From: an uncultured Flavobacteriaceae bacterium
GTDB lineage: Bacteria; Bacteroidota; Bacteroidia; Flavobacteriales; Flavobacteriaceae
NCBI GenBank assembly: GCA_905181835.1
Contig: CAJIZF010000002.1
Location: forward strand, 62,001-126,000
DNA length: 64,000 bases
Direction: 5' to 3'
In this document: in pieces, positions 1 through 9,457 of the stretch
How positions within the stretch are numbered: the first letter of the stretch is position 1
Layout: every line of letters begins with the position of its first letter
Notes under the pieces: generated by a model
Database searches by the model: none
Told to the model about the DNA's origin: nothing
The model's input: the letters and a program-made list of their open reading frames with translations, nothing else
Translations under genes and position numbers: made by a program

Positions 1-13
1 ATAGCAATTTTTT

Positions 14-53
14 CCCATCCTTTATTAAATTAAAGGGTGGGTTTTGTTTTTTT
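14..53 (+). terminator. Rho-independent terminator of an upstream off-window gene
   Basis: An 11-bp stem (CCCATCCTTTA pairing with TAAAGGGTGGG, one G-U pair) with a six-base loop is followed by TTTTGTTTTTTT. The T-tract lies on the plus strand, so it should end transcription of a plus-strand gene lying left of the window. It also separates that gene from the regulator starting at 135. Confidence 0.75.
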
Positions 54-134
54 AGATGCTCCTTTGTGAATATAAATTCTGCTATTATTATATTATTTGT
101 TACATTTATAAAATTCTAAATTTCGTTATATTTT

Positions 135-1298
135 ATGTCAAAAATTTTAATCATTGAGGACGAAGCTGCCATTAGGAGGGTCCTTTTAAGGATACTTTCT
201 GAGGAAAACTCAAATTATAAGGTTTCCGAAACCGAGGACGGTGTCCAAGGGATTAATCTCGTAGAAAATGAAAATTTTGATCTTATTTTGTGCGATATTA
301 AAATGCCTAAAATGGATGGTATAGAAGTTCTTACTCAAATAAAAAAAATAAAACCTGAAATTCCCGTAATTATGATCTCTGGACACGGCGATTTAGATAC
401 AGCAGTTCATTCTATGCGATTAGGAGCCTTTGATTATATTTCTAAACCACCAGATTTAAATCGATTATTGAATACAGTTCGTATTGCATTAGATAGCAAG
501 CAACTATTTGTGGAAAATAAACGTCTCAAGAAAAAAGTTCAAAAAAAATATGAAATGATAGGAAAATCTCCTTCTATCACTCACATTAAAGAAATGATTG
601 AAAAAGTTGCACCTAGTGATGCAAGAGTTTTAATTACGGGCGCCAATGGATCTGGTAAAGAGCTAGTTGCGCATTGGTTGCATGAAAAAAGTTTGAGAAA
701 TAAAGGTCCTTTAATTGAAGTAAATTGCGCAGCCATACCAAGTGAGCTTATAGAAAGTGAATTATTTGGTCACAAAAAAGGAAGTTTTACTGGCGCCTCA
801 AAAGATCGAGCTGGAAAGTTTGAAACGGCTAATAATGGAACATTATTTCTTGATGAAATTGGAGATATGAGTTTATCTGCTCAGGCTAAAGTCTTAAGAG
901 CGCTTCAAGAAAGTGAAATTAGTAGAGTTGGAAGTGATCAAAATATAAAAGTAAATGTAAGAGTAATAGCAGCAACCAATAAAGATCTCCAAAAAGAAAT
1001 TTCCGCAGGAAATTTTAGAGAAGATTTGTATCACCGTTTGGCTGTAATCTTAATAAAAGTGCCATTATTAAATGAAAGACGGCAAGATATTCCTCTGTTA
1101 ATTCAGCATTTTAGCAAAAAAATTTCCGAGGAACAAGGTACCGTTAGTAAGGAATTTTCAAAAAATGCAATTACTATGTTACAAAAATACGATTGGACGG
1201 GAAACATAAGAGAATTAAGGAATGTAATTGAAAGATTAATTATTTTGAGTGGTGAACAGGTTTCTGAAAACGACGTGAAATTATTTGCAAGTAAATAA
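135..1298 (+). CDS. Sigma-54-dependent response regulator (NtrC type) lacking a HTH domain
   Basis: This is a two-component response regulator fused to a sigma-54 activating AAA+ ATPase. The receiver domain spans about residues 1-120, with acidic residues E8/D9, phospho-acceptor D54 and K104. The AAA+ domain spans about 140-370: Walker A GANGSGKE (169-176), the sigma-54 contact loop as GSFTGA (216-221) instead of GAFTGA, and Walker B LFLDE (237-241). The protein stops about 20 residues after the WTGNIREL lid motif, so the C-terminal Fis-type DNA-binding helix-turn-helix of classical NtrC is absent. No hidden continuation is visible in another frame after the stop. It may act from solution without binding enhancers, as inferred for other short members. 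No sensor kinase is adjacent. A peptidase gene follows after 31 bases. Confidence 0.9.
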   Translation: MSKILIIEDEAAIRRVLLRILSEENSNYKVSETEDGVQGINLVENENFDLILCDIKMPKMDGIEVLTQIKKIKPEIPVIMISGHGDLDTAVHSMRLGAFDYISKPPDLNRLLNTVRIALDSKQLFVENKRLKKKVQKKYEMIGKSPSITHIKEMIEKVAPSDARVLITGANGSGKELVAHWLHEKSLRNKGPLIEVNCAAIPSELIESELFGHKKGSFTGASKDRAGKFETANNGTLFLDEIGDMSLSAQAKVLRALQESEISRVGSDQNIKVNVRVIAATNKDLQKEISAGNFREDLYHRLAVILIKVPLLNERRQDIPLLIQHFSKKISEEQGTVSKEFSKNAITMLQKYDWTGNIRELRNVIERLIILSGEQVSENDVKLFASK

Positions 1299-1329
1299 GT
1301 CGATTAGTATTCTTTTAAATAACATCAAA

Positions 1330-2748
1330 ATGAACAAACATTCTATTAAAGAAATTATTTTTTTCATATTTCTAACTTTAATTTATTATTCTGGTTTTTC
1401 TCAAAAAATAAATCAGCAAGATTCTACAGTGATTAAGCAAGTTTTTAATGCTTCATTAAACGAGGGACAAAGCTATCAATGGTTAGATTATTTGTCTAAT
1501 AATATTGGAAGTAGGCTTTCTGGTTCGCTGGGAGCAGAACTAGCTGTCGATTACACCAAAGAACAAATGCAAGAATTAGGTTTGGATAAAGTTTGGCTTC
1601 AACCAGTTATGGTTCCAAAATGGACTCGTGGAGCCAAGGAGTATTCATATATAGAAACTTCTCCAGGTGTTACATCAATAGCTAATATTTGCGCGCTTGG
1701 AGGATCTGTTCCAACTCCATACGGAGGATTAAAGACAAAGGTAGTAGAAGTGAAAAGTTTTGATGAGTTGAAAGAATTGGGTAGGGAAAAAATAGAAGGA
1801 AATATTGTTTTCTATAATCGACCAATGCAGGATAATTTAATTCAAACGATGCACGCCTACGGAGGTGCTGTTGGGCAACGTTACTCAGGTGCCTCTGAGG
1901 CTACAAAATTTGGAGCAGCAGGAGTTGTGGTTCGATCTATGAGCTTGAGTCAAGATGATTTCCCACACACAGGAGCAATGAGCTACGGAGATACTCCTGA
2001 ACATCTAAAAATTCCTGCATGTGCCATTAGTACTAACGGTGCAAATTATTTGAGTGCTACATTAAAGTTACAACCTAACTTGCTTTTTTACTTTAACCAA
2101 AATTGTAAATCACATCCAGATGTTCAATCTTATAACGTGATTGGAGAAATTACAGGTAGTGAATACCCTAATAAATATATTGTTGTTGGAGGGCATTTAG
2201 ATTCTTGGGATTTGGGTGACGGTTCTCACGATGATGGAGCTGGATGTGTTCAATCATTAGAAGTCTTAAGACTTCTAAAAATGATAGGCTACCAACCTAA
2301 ACATACAATCAGAGCCGTTATGTTTATGAATGAAGAAAATGGTTTGAGAGGTGGAAATAAATATGCAACGGAGGCTAAAAAGAAAGGAGAGCAGCATGTT
2401 TTTGCTCTAGAAAGTGATGCAGGAGGATTTACCCCAAGAGGATTTTCTTTTGATACTAGTGATAGTAATTTTGATCAAATTAAGAGTTGGGAGACTTTGT
2501 TTGAACCTTATTTAGCAAACAGATTTGTAAAAGGAGGGAGTGGAGCAGATATTGGTCCTCTGAAAAACCAAGGTATAATTAAAGTTTTAGCTGGATTAAG
2601 CCCAGATTCTCAAAGGTATTTTGATTATCATCATGCAGCGAACGATACCTTTGATAAGGTAAATAAAAGAGAATTGGAAATGGGAGCGGCAGCGATGACA
2701 GGAATTATTTACCTTATGGATAAATATGGAACTGATTTTACAAATTAA
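1330..2748 (+). CDS. Secreted M28-family zinc peptidase
   Basis: Predicted exported aminopeptidase/carboxypeptidase of family M28 (472 residues). The frame is open upstream to an ATG at 1285, but the ATG at 1330 is preferred because it puts a signal peptide (MNKHSIKEIIFFIF... to about FSQK) at the N-terminus. Zinc-ligand motifs are visible in order: H289 in GGHLDSWD, D301 in HDDGAG, E335/E336 in MNEENG, D363 in ESDAGG and H434/H435 in DYHHAAND. A PA-like insertion fits the region between about residues 130 and 260. It probably degrades peptides in the periplasm or outside the cell. It lies 137 bases upstream of the SusC/SusD pair on the same strand, so a role in peptide uptake with that pair is plausible but inferred. 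Confidence 0.88.
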   Translation: MNKHSIKEIIFFIFLTLIYYSGFSQKINQQDSTVIKQVFNASLNEGQSYQWLDYLSNNIGSRLSGSLGAELAVDYTKEQMQELGLDKVWLQPVMVPKWTRGAKEYSYIETSPGVTSIANICALGGSVPTPYGGLKTKVVEVKSFDELKELGREKIEGNIVFYNRPMQDNLIQTMHAYGGAVGQRYSGASEATKFGAAGVVVRSMSLSQDDFPHTGAMSYGDTPEHLKIPACAISTNGANYLSATLKLQPNLLFYFNQNCKSHPDVQSYNVIGEITGSEYPNKYIVVGGHLDSWDLGDGSHDDGAGCVQSLEVLRLLKMIGYQPKHTIRAVMFMNEENGLRGGNKYATEAKKKGEQHVFALESDAGGFTPRGFSFDTSDSNFDQIKSWETLFEPYLANRFVKGGSGADIGPLKNQGIIKVLAGLSPDSQRYFDYHHAANDTFDKVNKRELEMGAAAMTGIIYLMDKYGTDFTN

Positions 2749-2885
2749 AATAAAAAGCTTTCTCATTTTTTATGTCATTTCAAAAAAGTTGTATATTTAA
2801 TTTTTATAAATAAAAAATATTTCAACTAATTAATTTATTTTTCAAACTCATTTGACAAACTTTTTACTAACTTAAATTAAAAAAT

Positions 2886-5800
2886 ATGAAAAAAAACTAT
2901 TTTAAGTGGTTGGTGTTTATGTTCTTTAGCATAACCACTGTATTAGCTCAAGAAAATTCAATTTCTGGACTAGTTACCGACACCTCTGGAGAACCCTTAA
3001 TCGGAGTAAATGTTATCGAGAAAGGCACCAATAACGGTGCTCAGACAGATTTCGATGGTTATTTTACGCTCAATGTTGATGTCGAAAAAACAATTGTTTT
3101 TAGTTTTATTGGCTACGTTTCAGTTGAGCGAGAAATTTCAGATTCGAATAACAGTTATGATGTTCAACTTCAGGAAGACGCCTCTGAACTCCAAGAAGTT
3201 GTGGTAACAGGTTATTCGAGAAGAAATAAAACTGTACAAACATCAGCAGTAGTCTCTATTTCTGCCTCTGAAATAGCGGAGTTAACACCTTCTACGAGTA
3301 TCGATAATTTGATACAGGGAAAAGCTGCCGGAGTTCAGGTTACCGCTGCTAACGGAAAACCAGGAGAAGGAGCTTTTGTAAGAATTCGAGGAGTTGGTTC
3401 GTTAAGTGCTGGTGCATCATCACCACTTTATATTGTAGATGGCTCTGTTGTTAGAGAACAAGATTTAGGTACTATCTCAAATCAAGACATTGAAAATCTA
3501 TCTATTTTAAAAGATGCAGCTACAACAGCAAGATATGGTTCTAGAGGGGCAAATGGAGTTGTGGTTATAACAACAAAAAGTGGTAATAGAAATAAAGATG
3601 CAGAAATTCGTTTTAGTTCAAGGTTTGGTTATTCAGAAAGAATACAACCAAATTTTGATGTGATGGATGCCTCTCAAAAAATGCAATATGAAGCAGAACT
3701 TTATTCATTAGGGATTTCAGCAGCCAGTAACTCACCAGGAGTAACTACACTTCCAGGAAGTCCAGAAAGACAATTTTTATTAGACTATCAAACAGATTGG
3801 CAAGATCTGATGTTAAAAGATGGTTACATTCAAAGTAATAATGTTTCCATGTCTGGCGGAATGGAAAATATGGATTATTATTTTTCTGTTGGGTACGATA
3901 AGAATGGAGGAATTATTGATCAGTTAGATGGCTTCGAGAGAATAAATACCCGACTAAATTTAAATTTTGATGCGAAGGATTGGTTAAAAATTGGAGTTAA
4001 CGTTGGTTATTCAAGATCAACAAGTGATGAACCTCGAGATAGAAACAATGTTCAAAATCCATTTAGAGCAATGTATGATTATAATGCATACGAAACAGAG
4101 TTTGAGTTAGATGAAAACGGTAGTCCTATTTTAGATGAAAACGGAAACCCTATTTACACACCAACACACACTACATTTAATGTTAGAGGAGCACTGTTGT
4201 CAGAACCTTCATTTGAGATTAAAAATAACTTTTTATCGAGTGTTGATGCAGAAATAATGTTTTCTGATAATTTTAGTTATGGTTTTAATACCTCAATCAA
4301 CAGTTTAAACCGAAGAACAGAAAGTTACTCAAAACCTGGAGGGATACTAGATAGTATTATAGGAGACCCTGACAATCCTGGTAATAAATTAGATACCGGA
4401 AATTATTATTTCGATATGACCATGAGTAATCGTTTAAATTATAGCTATTTAAGTGATAGCCACAATCTAAATGTAATGGGTTTGTTTGAGTACAACTACA
4501 ACGAAAGTAATGGCTATAATTTAAGAAGTATTGGTTTTCCTTCAGAATTATTAACAACACAAATTAACGCTGCACAAGTAACATCAGCCAGTACTACAAA
4601 AAATATCCTAACATTAGTTTCTTATGGAATGTTTGCTGATTATGATTTTGAACAAAAGTACTTAGCATCGGCCTCTGTAAGGTATGATGGATCTTCAAAT
4701 TTTGGTAAAGATACACGATGGGGATTATTTTACAGTGGATCCTTAGGTTGGAATATAGCAAAGGAGGATTTCTTCAATGTTGATGAAATTAACGATTTAA
4801 AATTAAGAGCATCTTATGGAACGGTAGGTAATAGAAACGGAATTTCTCGTTACGCTGCTCAAGACAACGTTTCTTTTGGTTCTTATCCAGGAGGTTCAGC
4901 TACGATCCCATCTAATATTGGAAATCCAGAATTAAAATGGGAAACAACCGCTACAACGAATATCGGGATAGAATTTAATTTATTAAATAGAAGAATAAGA
5001 GGTGTCGCTGACTATTTTGTGAGAAATACAACTGATTTATTATTTGCTATACCTACCTCTGACGAGGCTGGAGTTGGGTCAATTTTTGGAAACTTGGGTG
5101 AAATTCAAAATAAAGGTTTTGAATTATCATTACAAGGAGATATTATAAGAAACAATGATTGGAAATGGACTTTAGGTGGAAATATTTTCTTTTTAGATCA
5201 TGAGATTGTAGAGTTACCAGATGGAGAGGATGTAATTCCGGATAATGCATACAATATCCTGTTTAGAGAAGGAGCTATGATAAATGAACATTATTTAGTT
5301 AGATACGCAGGGGTTGATCCTAATAACGGAGCGCCATTGTATTTCGGAGCTGACGGTGAAGTATACAGAGCCGGTGATCTTCCAGAAGGCGAAAATAGAG
5401 TGCTTCAAGGAAAGTCAACTATAGCAGATCAAGAAGGTGGTTTTTTTACAGATTTAAATTACAAGGGTTGGGGCTTAAGAGCTGATTTTGTATTTAAATC
5501 TGGAAATTGGATCAATAACTTTGTTCGTTCTAATCTGAATTCAGATGGTATAAATATTGATGACAACCAAGCTCTAAGTGCCTTTAACTATTGGCAGCAA
5601 CCAGGCGATACCAATGTACAACCAAGCCCAATTTATCAAAATGAAGCGAATTCAGTAAACTCTGATAGATTTCTTGAAAAAGGAGATTACATACGTATGA
5701 GGAACATAACTTTTTCGTATACATTCCCGAGTGAATTACTTGATAAAATTCCATTTAATTCCTTAAGACTGTATGTGCAAGGTCAAAACTTATTAACTTT

Positions 5801-5945
5801 TACTGAGTTTTACGGCGACCCTGAGGTAGGTATATCTTCTGGTGAAACAATTAATTTTGCCAATACTGTTGCTCCTGGAGAAGCTACACTATATAGTTAT
5901 CCAAATACAAAATCAATCAATTTTGGAATTGATTTAAGTTTCTAA
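2886..5945 (+). CDS. SusC/RagA-family TonB-dependent outer-membrane transporter
   Basis: Outer-membrane TonB-linked porin of 1019 residues, typical for SusC. It begins with a signal peptide ending near LAQE (residue 23). Next comes a carboxypeptidase-D regulatory-like domain (about 25-110; ISGLVTDTSGEPLIGVNV), then a plug domain with VVVTGYSRR near 107-115, IRGVGSL, SPLYIVDG and the signature YGSRGANGVVVITTKSG. A long beta-barrel follows, ending in the aromatic residue of INFGIDLSF. SusC proteins import ligands captured by the partner SusD, encoded 17 bases downstream. The ligand is not readable from sequence. There are no glycoside hydrolases nearby and the only linked enzyme is an M28 peptidase, so peptide import is one possibility. 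No anti-sigma or ECF sigma gene is adjacent. Confidence 0.95.
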   Translation: MKKNYFKWLVFMFFSITTVLAQENSISGLVTDTSGEPLIGVNVIEKGTNNGAQTDFDGYFTLNVDVEKTIVFSFIGYVSVEREISDSNNSYDVQLQEDASELQEVVVTGYSRRNKTVQTSAVVSISASEIAELTPSTSIDNLIQGKAAGVQVTAANGKPGEGAFVRIRGVGSLSAGASSPLYIVDGSVVREQDLGTISNQDIENLSILKDAATTARYGSRGANGVVVITTKSGNRNKDAEIRFSSRFGYSERIQPNFDVMDASQKMQYEAELYSLGISAASNSPGVTTLPGSPERQFLLDYQTDWQDLMLKDGYIQSNNVSMSGGMENMDYYFSVGYDKNGGIIDQLDGFERINTRLNLNFDAKDWLKIGVNVGYSRSTSDEPRDRNNVQNPFRAMYDYNAYETEFELDENGSPILDENGNPIYTPTHTTFNVRGALLSEPSFEIKNNFLSSVDAEIMFSDNFSYGFNTSINSLNRRTESYSKPGGILDSIIGDPDNPGNKLDTGNYYFDMTMSNRLNYSYLSDSHNLNVMGLFEYNYNESNGYNLRSIGFPSELLTTQINAAQVTSASTTKNILTLVSYGMFADYDFEQKYLASASVRYDGSSNFGKDTRWGLFYSGSLGWNIAKEDFFNVDEINDLKLRASYGTVGNRNGISRYAAQDNVSFGSYPGGSATIPSNIGNPELKWETTATTNIGIEFNLLNRRIRGVADYFVRNTTDLLFAIPTSDEAGVGSIFGNLGEIQNKGFELSLQGDIIRNNDWKWTLGGNIFFLDHEIVELPDGEDVIPDNAYNILFREGAMINEHYLVRYAGVDPNNGAPLYFGADGEVYRAGDLPEGENRVLQGKSTIADQEGGFFTDLNYKGWGLRADFVFKSGNWINNFVRSNLNSDGINIDDNQALSAFNYWQQPGDTNVQPSPIYQNEANSVNSDRFLEKGDYIRMRNITFSYTFPSELLDKIPFNSLRLYVQGQNLLTFTEFYGDPEVGISSGETINFANTVAPGEATLYSYPNTKSINFGIDLSF

Positions 5946-5962
5946 TCATATAAATTTTAAAA

Positions 5963-7366
5963 ATGAAAAAAATATATAAAATATTTATACCAATGATAAT
6001 TTTTGCAGGATTATTCCTATCCTGTGATGATGAACTAAATCAGTTGCCTTATGATGAGTTTGCAACTGAAAATGCCTATGTCACTGCTCAAGATTTTGAA
6101 AATGGTTTACGTGGAGTTTATTCTGCGCTAACAAGAGGTGGCTTATACGGTAGTAGTGATGCTGGGTCCTTATTAAGTGCCCCTGATGTTTTGGCTGATA
6201 ATGTAACATTGTCACAAAGAGGTCGTTTCTCAAAAAGAACTTTGCATGATTACGAATACAACTCTAATTCAACTTTAGGAGGTACTTATTCAGATGCTTA
6301 CGCTCTAATTTTTAGAGCAAACCAAATTCTATTTTACGTACAGAATTTTGAAGGTGAGAGTAAAAATAATATTATTGCAGAAGCAAAAGCATTAAGAGCA
6401 TTAGCTCATTTTAATCTCGTTACATTTTTTGGAAAAATACCAACCCAATCTGGAGATGCAAATACTAGTTTGGGTGTTGCATATGTTCAAGAGCCAGATC
6501 CTAATATTGAACCTGCTAGATTATCAGTTGCAGAATCTTACACAAAAATACTGGAGGATCTCCAAGACGCGAAAACAAAAATAAATCCCGTAAATCCAGT
6601 CGGAAGAATGAATGTTGATGCAGTTAATGTGTTATTATCTAGAGTATATCTCTACATGGGGGAATGGCAAAACTCAATTGATGCAGCAAACCAAGTTGAT
6701 TATCAAATAGCCGCAAGAGACAATGTAGTTGGAGTATGGGAAGATACCAATCGCGATGGATTAATTTTTTATATTCCAAATGTAGATCCGATATTAGGAA
6801 ATAGTATTGGAGTTACTTGGAGTCAAGGTAGTATGACTTCTTTAATTCCCGAGTATGTAACTTCTTTTCAATTATTTTCGTTATTCAGTGATGATGATAT
6901 TAGAAAAGATGCTTACACATTTGAGGGATTAAGTGGAGGCAACGCTTACAATGGTATAAAAAAGCTTTTTGGAAGACCTGGACAAACAAACGGAGAAGTT
7001 GACTATAAAATATTTCGTGCGGCTGAGGTTTATTTAAATAAAGCTGAAGCATACTTTAATTTGGGTAACGAGACTTCTGCCAGAAGTGCCTTAGACGAGT
7101 TAAGAACTAGAAGGTATTTAAATTCTCCAAATAGTGAAACAGGTGTAGATTTAAGAGATGCGATACGATCAGAAAGAAGATTAGAATTTGCATTCGAGTA
7201 TCAGAGATTTTTTGATCTAAAAAGATGGGGACTTTCAGTAAACAGAACCAACGCTGGAGATCAAGCGGATGGATCCGGAACTCCCTCAGACGTTCTAAAT
7301 TTAGAATCTGGGAGTACGTTGTTTCAATTACCTTTGTCACAACAATCCTTTAGATGTAAACCCTAA
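5963..7366 (+). CDS. SusD/RagB-family outer-membrane lipoprotein, frame-disrupted at its C-terminus
   Basis: Surface substrate-binding partner of the SusC transporter immediately upstream. It has a lipoprotein signal with the lipobox cysteine in FLSCDDE (residue 21), SusD TPR-like helices (for example AEAKALRALAHFNL), and the late RagB motif RSERRLEFAFEYQRFFDLKRW. The frame as read ends in LSQQSFRCKP. Dropping one T from the TTT at 7349-7351 gives SLDVNPNLQQNPGY and a stop at 7389-7391, which is the normal end of this family. The intact product would be about 475 residues and would end 17 bases before the next gene. The frameshift is therefore either a sequencing error or a very late mutation. 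Ligand-binding segments are unaffected. Confidence 0.93.
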   Translation: MKKIYKIFIPMIIFAGLFLSCDDELNQLPYDEFATENAYVTAQDFENGLRGVYSALTRGGLYGSSDAGSLLSAPDVLADNVTLSQRGRFSKRTLHDYEYNSNSTLGGTYSDAYALIFRANQILFYVQNFEGESKNNIIAEAKALRALAHFNLVTFFGKIPTQSGDANTSLGVAYVQEPDPNIEPARLSVAESYTKILEDLQDAKTKINPVNPVGRMNVDAVNVLLSRVYLYMGEWQNSIDAANQVDYQIAARDNVVGVWEDTNRDGLIFYIPNVDPILGNSIGVTWSQGSMTSLIPEYVTSFQLFSLFSDDDIRKDAYTFEGLSGGNAYNGIKKLFGRPGQTNGEVDYKIFRAAEVYLNKAEAYFNLGNETSARSALDELRTRRYLNSPNSETGVDLRDAIRSERRLEFAFEYQRFFDLKRWGLSVNRTNAGDQADGSGTPSDVLNLESGSTLFQLPLSQQSFRCKP

Positions 7367-7408
7367 TTTACAACAAAATCCAGGCTATTAATTAATAATT
7401 TAAGACTT

Positions 7409-7846
7409 ATGAAAAATATAACTAAATTAGTTACCATATTAGCAGTTCTAATGTTTGTAACCTCATGTTCAACGGATTATGATGATTTTAATTCTGTTCG
7501 AAACGATACTATTGGATTTACTATTTCGGCTACATTAGAACTTCCATTGTCACAGAATAATCCTGAAATTAATTTTCCATTATCCTATTTTGTTTCGACC
7601 AGTTCTTCAGAGGAAAGAACTTTCAATGTTGTGGTAGTGGAGGATGAATCGGATTTACCCTCAGAAAGTTATTCATTTGATGCATCAGTAGTTGTTCCTG
7701 CTAACGAACGTTCAGGAGTATTAGTGTTTTCAGCATATAATATAAACCTTACCAATGAATATAGACCTTTGGTTTTGGAATTTGAATCATCTTCAGAAGT
7801 AACCTCTGGAAATCGAATGAATATTGCTTTAAAAACAAACGATTAA
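7409..7846 (+). CDS. Small lipoprotein downstream of SusCD
   Basis: A 145-residue predicted lipoprotein. The signal sequence ends in a lipobox (VTSCS, cysteine 20), and the remainder is rich in beta-prone and Ser/Thr residues with no cysteines or enzyme motif. The central part (DLPSESYSFDASVVVPANE) resembles the beta-sandwich or Calx-beta-like folds seen in third lipoproteins of SusCD loci. I do not recognise an exact family. It follows susD in the same direction and is the last gene before a strong terminator, so it is probably co-transcribed and surface-exposed as an accessory ligand-binding or structural component. That role is inferred from position only. Confidence 0.75.
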   Translation: MKNITKLVTILAVLMFVTSCSTDYDDFNSVRNDTIGFTISATLELPLSQNNPEINFPLSYFVSTSSSEERTFNVVVVEDESDLPSESYSFDASVVVPANERSGVLVFSAYNINLTNEYRPLVLEFESSSEVTSGNRMNIALKTND

Positions 7847-7865
7847 AAATTATTTTATTCGTTTT

Positions 7866-7899
7866 AAAAAAACTGACCGATGATTCGGTCAGTTTTTTT
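7866..7899 (+). terminator. Rho-independent terminator closing the SusCD locus
   Basis: Inverted repeat ACTGACCGA / TCGGTCAGT with a four-base loop, preceded by an A-run and followed by TTTTTTT. It sits about 25 bases after the small lipoprotein gene and before the MATE exporter. The A-run on the other side would let it work in both directions, but both neighbours are on the plus strand. Confidence 0.9.
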
Positions 7900-7931
7900 C
7901 TGTTTTTTTTTAGCTGACTTATATTTTGGCT

Positions 7932-9266
7932 ATGATTTTATCAAATTATACAAAAGAATTTAATTATAATCTGAAACTGGCTTATCCTGTTATACTTGGT
8001 ATGCTAGGACATACCTTAGTAGCTTTTGTTGATAATGTAATGGTCGGTCAACTTGGAACTGCCGAGCTTGCTGCAGTTTCCTTAGCTAATAGTTTTATGT
8101 TTATTGCAATGTCTTTGGGGATTGGTTTTTCAACTGCAATCACTCCTTTAGTAGCAAAAGCAGATGGTGAAGGAAATTTTGAAGACGGCAAATCGACATT
8201 TAAACATGGACTTTGTTTATGTGCCCTTATTAGTATATTTTTATTTTTTGGAGTTTTATTAGCAAAACCAATTTTACATGTAATGCAACAGCCTCAAGAA
8301 GTTGTTGAATTGGCTATTCCATACTTAAATCTTGTAGCAGCATCGTTAATTCCTCTTATTGTTTTTCAATCATTCAAACAATTTAGTGATGGAATGTCCA
8401 TGACAAAATATCCGATGATAGCCACTTTGATTGCAAATATTATTAATGTTGTATTAAATTATATTTTCATTTTTGGAAAATTTGGGTTTCCAGAATTAGG
8501 CATAGTTGGAGCTGCAATTGGAACTCTTGTTTCTCGAATAATAATGTTGTTTTATCTTTGGTTTTTATTAGTACGAAATAATAAAACAAGACCATATCTA
8601 TTAGATTTAAATTTTTTAAATCTTTCAAAGGAAATGATCAATAAACTTTTCAATCTTGGTTTCCCATCTGCAATGCAGATGTTTTTTGAAGTTGCCATTT
8701 TTACTGCTGCAATATGGTTATCAGGTATTTTAGGGAAAAATCCACAAGCTGCTAATCAAATTGCCTTGAACTTATCCTCTATGACTTTTATGGTAGCTAT
8801 GGGTTTAAGTGTTGTGGCAATGATTCGAGTAGGGAATCAAATGGGTTTAAATAAATATGCTGAATTAAGACGTATAGCTTTTTCTATATTCTTGATTGCT
8901 ATTTTATTTGCAATTATTTTTGCATCTCTATTTTTGATATTTAATGATGTACTTCCAAAATTATATTTAGATTTTGATGATCCTTCAAAAATATTCGATA
9001 ACTATGAAGTATTAGAAATAGCGAAAACTTTGTTGATCATAGCAGCTATTTTTCAAATTTCAGACACTATCCAAGTAATAGCGTTAGGAGCTTTGAGAGG
9101 AATGCAGGATGTGTTAATACCTACATTAATTACATTTATTTCGTATTGGGTTATAGGTTTTCCAATTTCTTATTATTTAAGTATGTATACCGAATATAAA
9201 AGTACTGGTATTTGGATAGGATTATTAGCAGGACTTACCTGCTTCAGGTATATTGTTATTTATTAG
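7932..9266 (+). CDS. MATE-family multidrug/sodium exporter, frame-disrupted at its C-terminus
   Basis: Inner-membrane MATE antiporter, probably of the NorM subgroup, exporting cationic compounds against Na+ or H+. Membrane segments run through the whole protein in two similar halves, with the family motif VDNVMVGQLGTAELAAVSLAN near residues 33-53. A TTG at 7926 is in frame, but the ATG at 7932 gives a normal N-terminus. The frame as read ends LAGLTCFRYIVIY. Removing one C from the CC at 9238-9239 gives LAGLTASGILLFIRFNHLSNK and a stop at 9322-9324, the usual end for a last membrane helix with a basic tail (about 463 residues). As printed, the last helix is replaced by a short unrelated tail. 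A homopolymer overcall is the simplest explanation. Confidence 0.92.
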   Translation: MILSNYTKEFNYNLKLAYPVILGMLGHTLVAFVDNVMVGQLGTAELAAVSLANSFMFIAMSLGIGFSTAITPLVAKADGEGNFEDGKSTFKHGLCLCALISIFLFFGVLLAKPILHVMQQPQEVVELAIPYLNLVAASLIPLIVFQSFKQFSDGMSMTKYPMIATLIANIINVVLNYIFIFGKFGFPELGIVGAAIGTLVSRIIMLFYLWFLLVRNNKTRPYLLDLNFLNLSKEMINKLFNLGFPSAMQMFFEVAIFTAAIWLSGILGKNPQAANQIALNLSSMTFMVAMGLSVVAMIRVGNQMGLNKYAELRRIAFSIFLIAILFAIIFASLFLIFNDVLPKLYLDFDDPSKIFDNYEVLEIAKTLLIIAAIFQISDTIQVIALGALRGMQDVLIPTLITFISYWVIGFPISYYLSMYTEYKSTGIWIGLLAGLTCFRYIVIY

Positions 9267-9427
9267 ATTTAATCATTTATCTAATAAAATTATTTTAACT
9301 AAAAGTATATCAAAAAATTTATAAAGAAACTAAATTATTTAGCTAATCTGTAAATTAAAGTTTTTAAATATTTAAACGAAAATTGTTTTATCCAATATTA
9401 ATAATGATCAGCTCAATATTTAATTTG

Positions 9428-9435
9428 TAGATTTG
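9428..9435 (+). promoter_or_regulatory. Bacteroidota -7 promoter box (TAGATTTG)
   Basis: This matches the TAnnTTTG consensus and lies 22 bases upstream of the ATG at 9458, so the mRNA leader would be short. I see no good -33 TTTG at the expected distance, which lowers confidence. Confidence 0.45.
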
Positions 9436-9457
9436 CACTTAATTTAAATAAATAATT

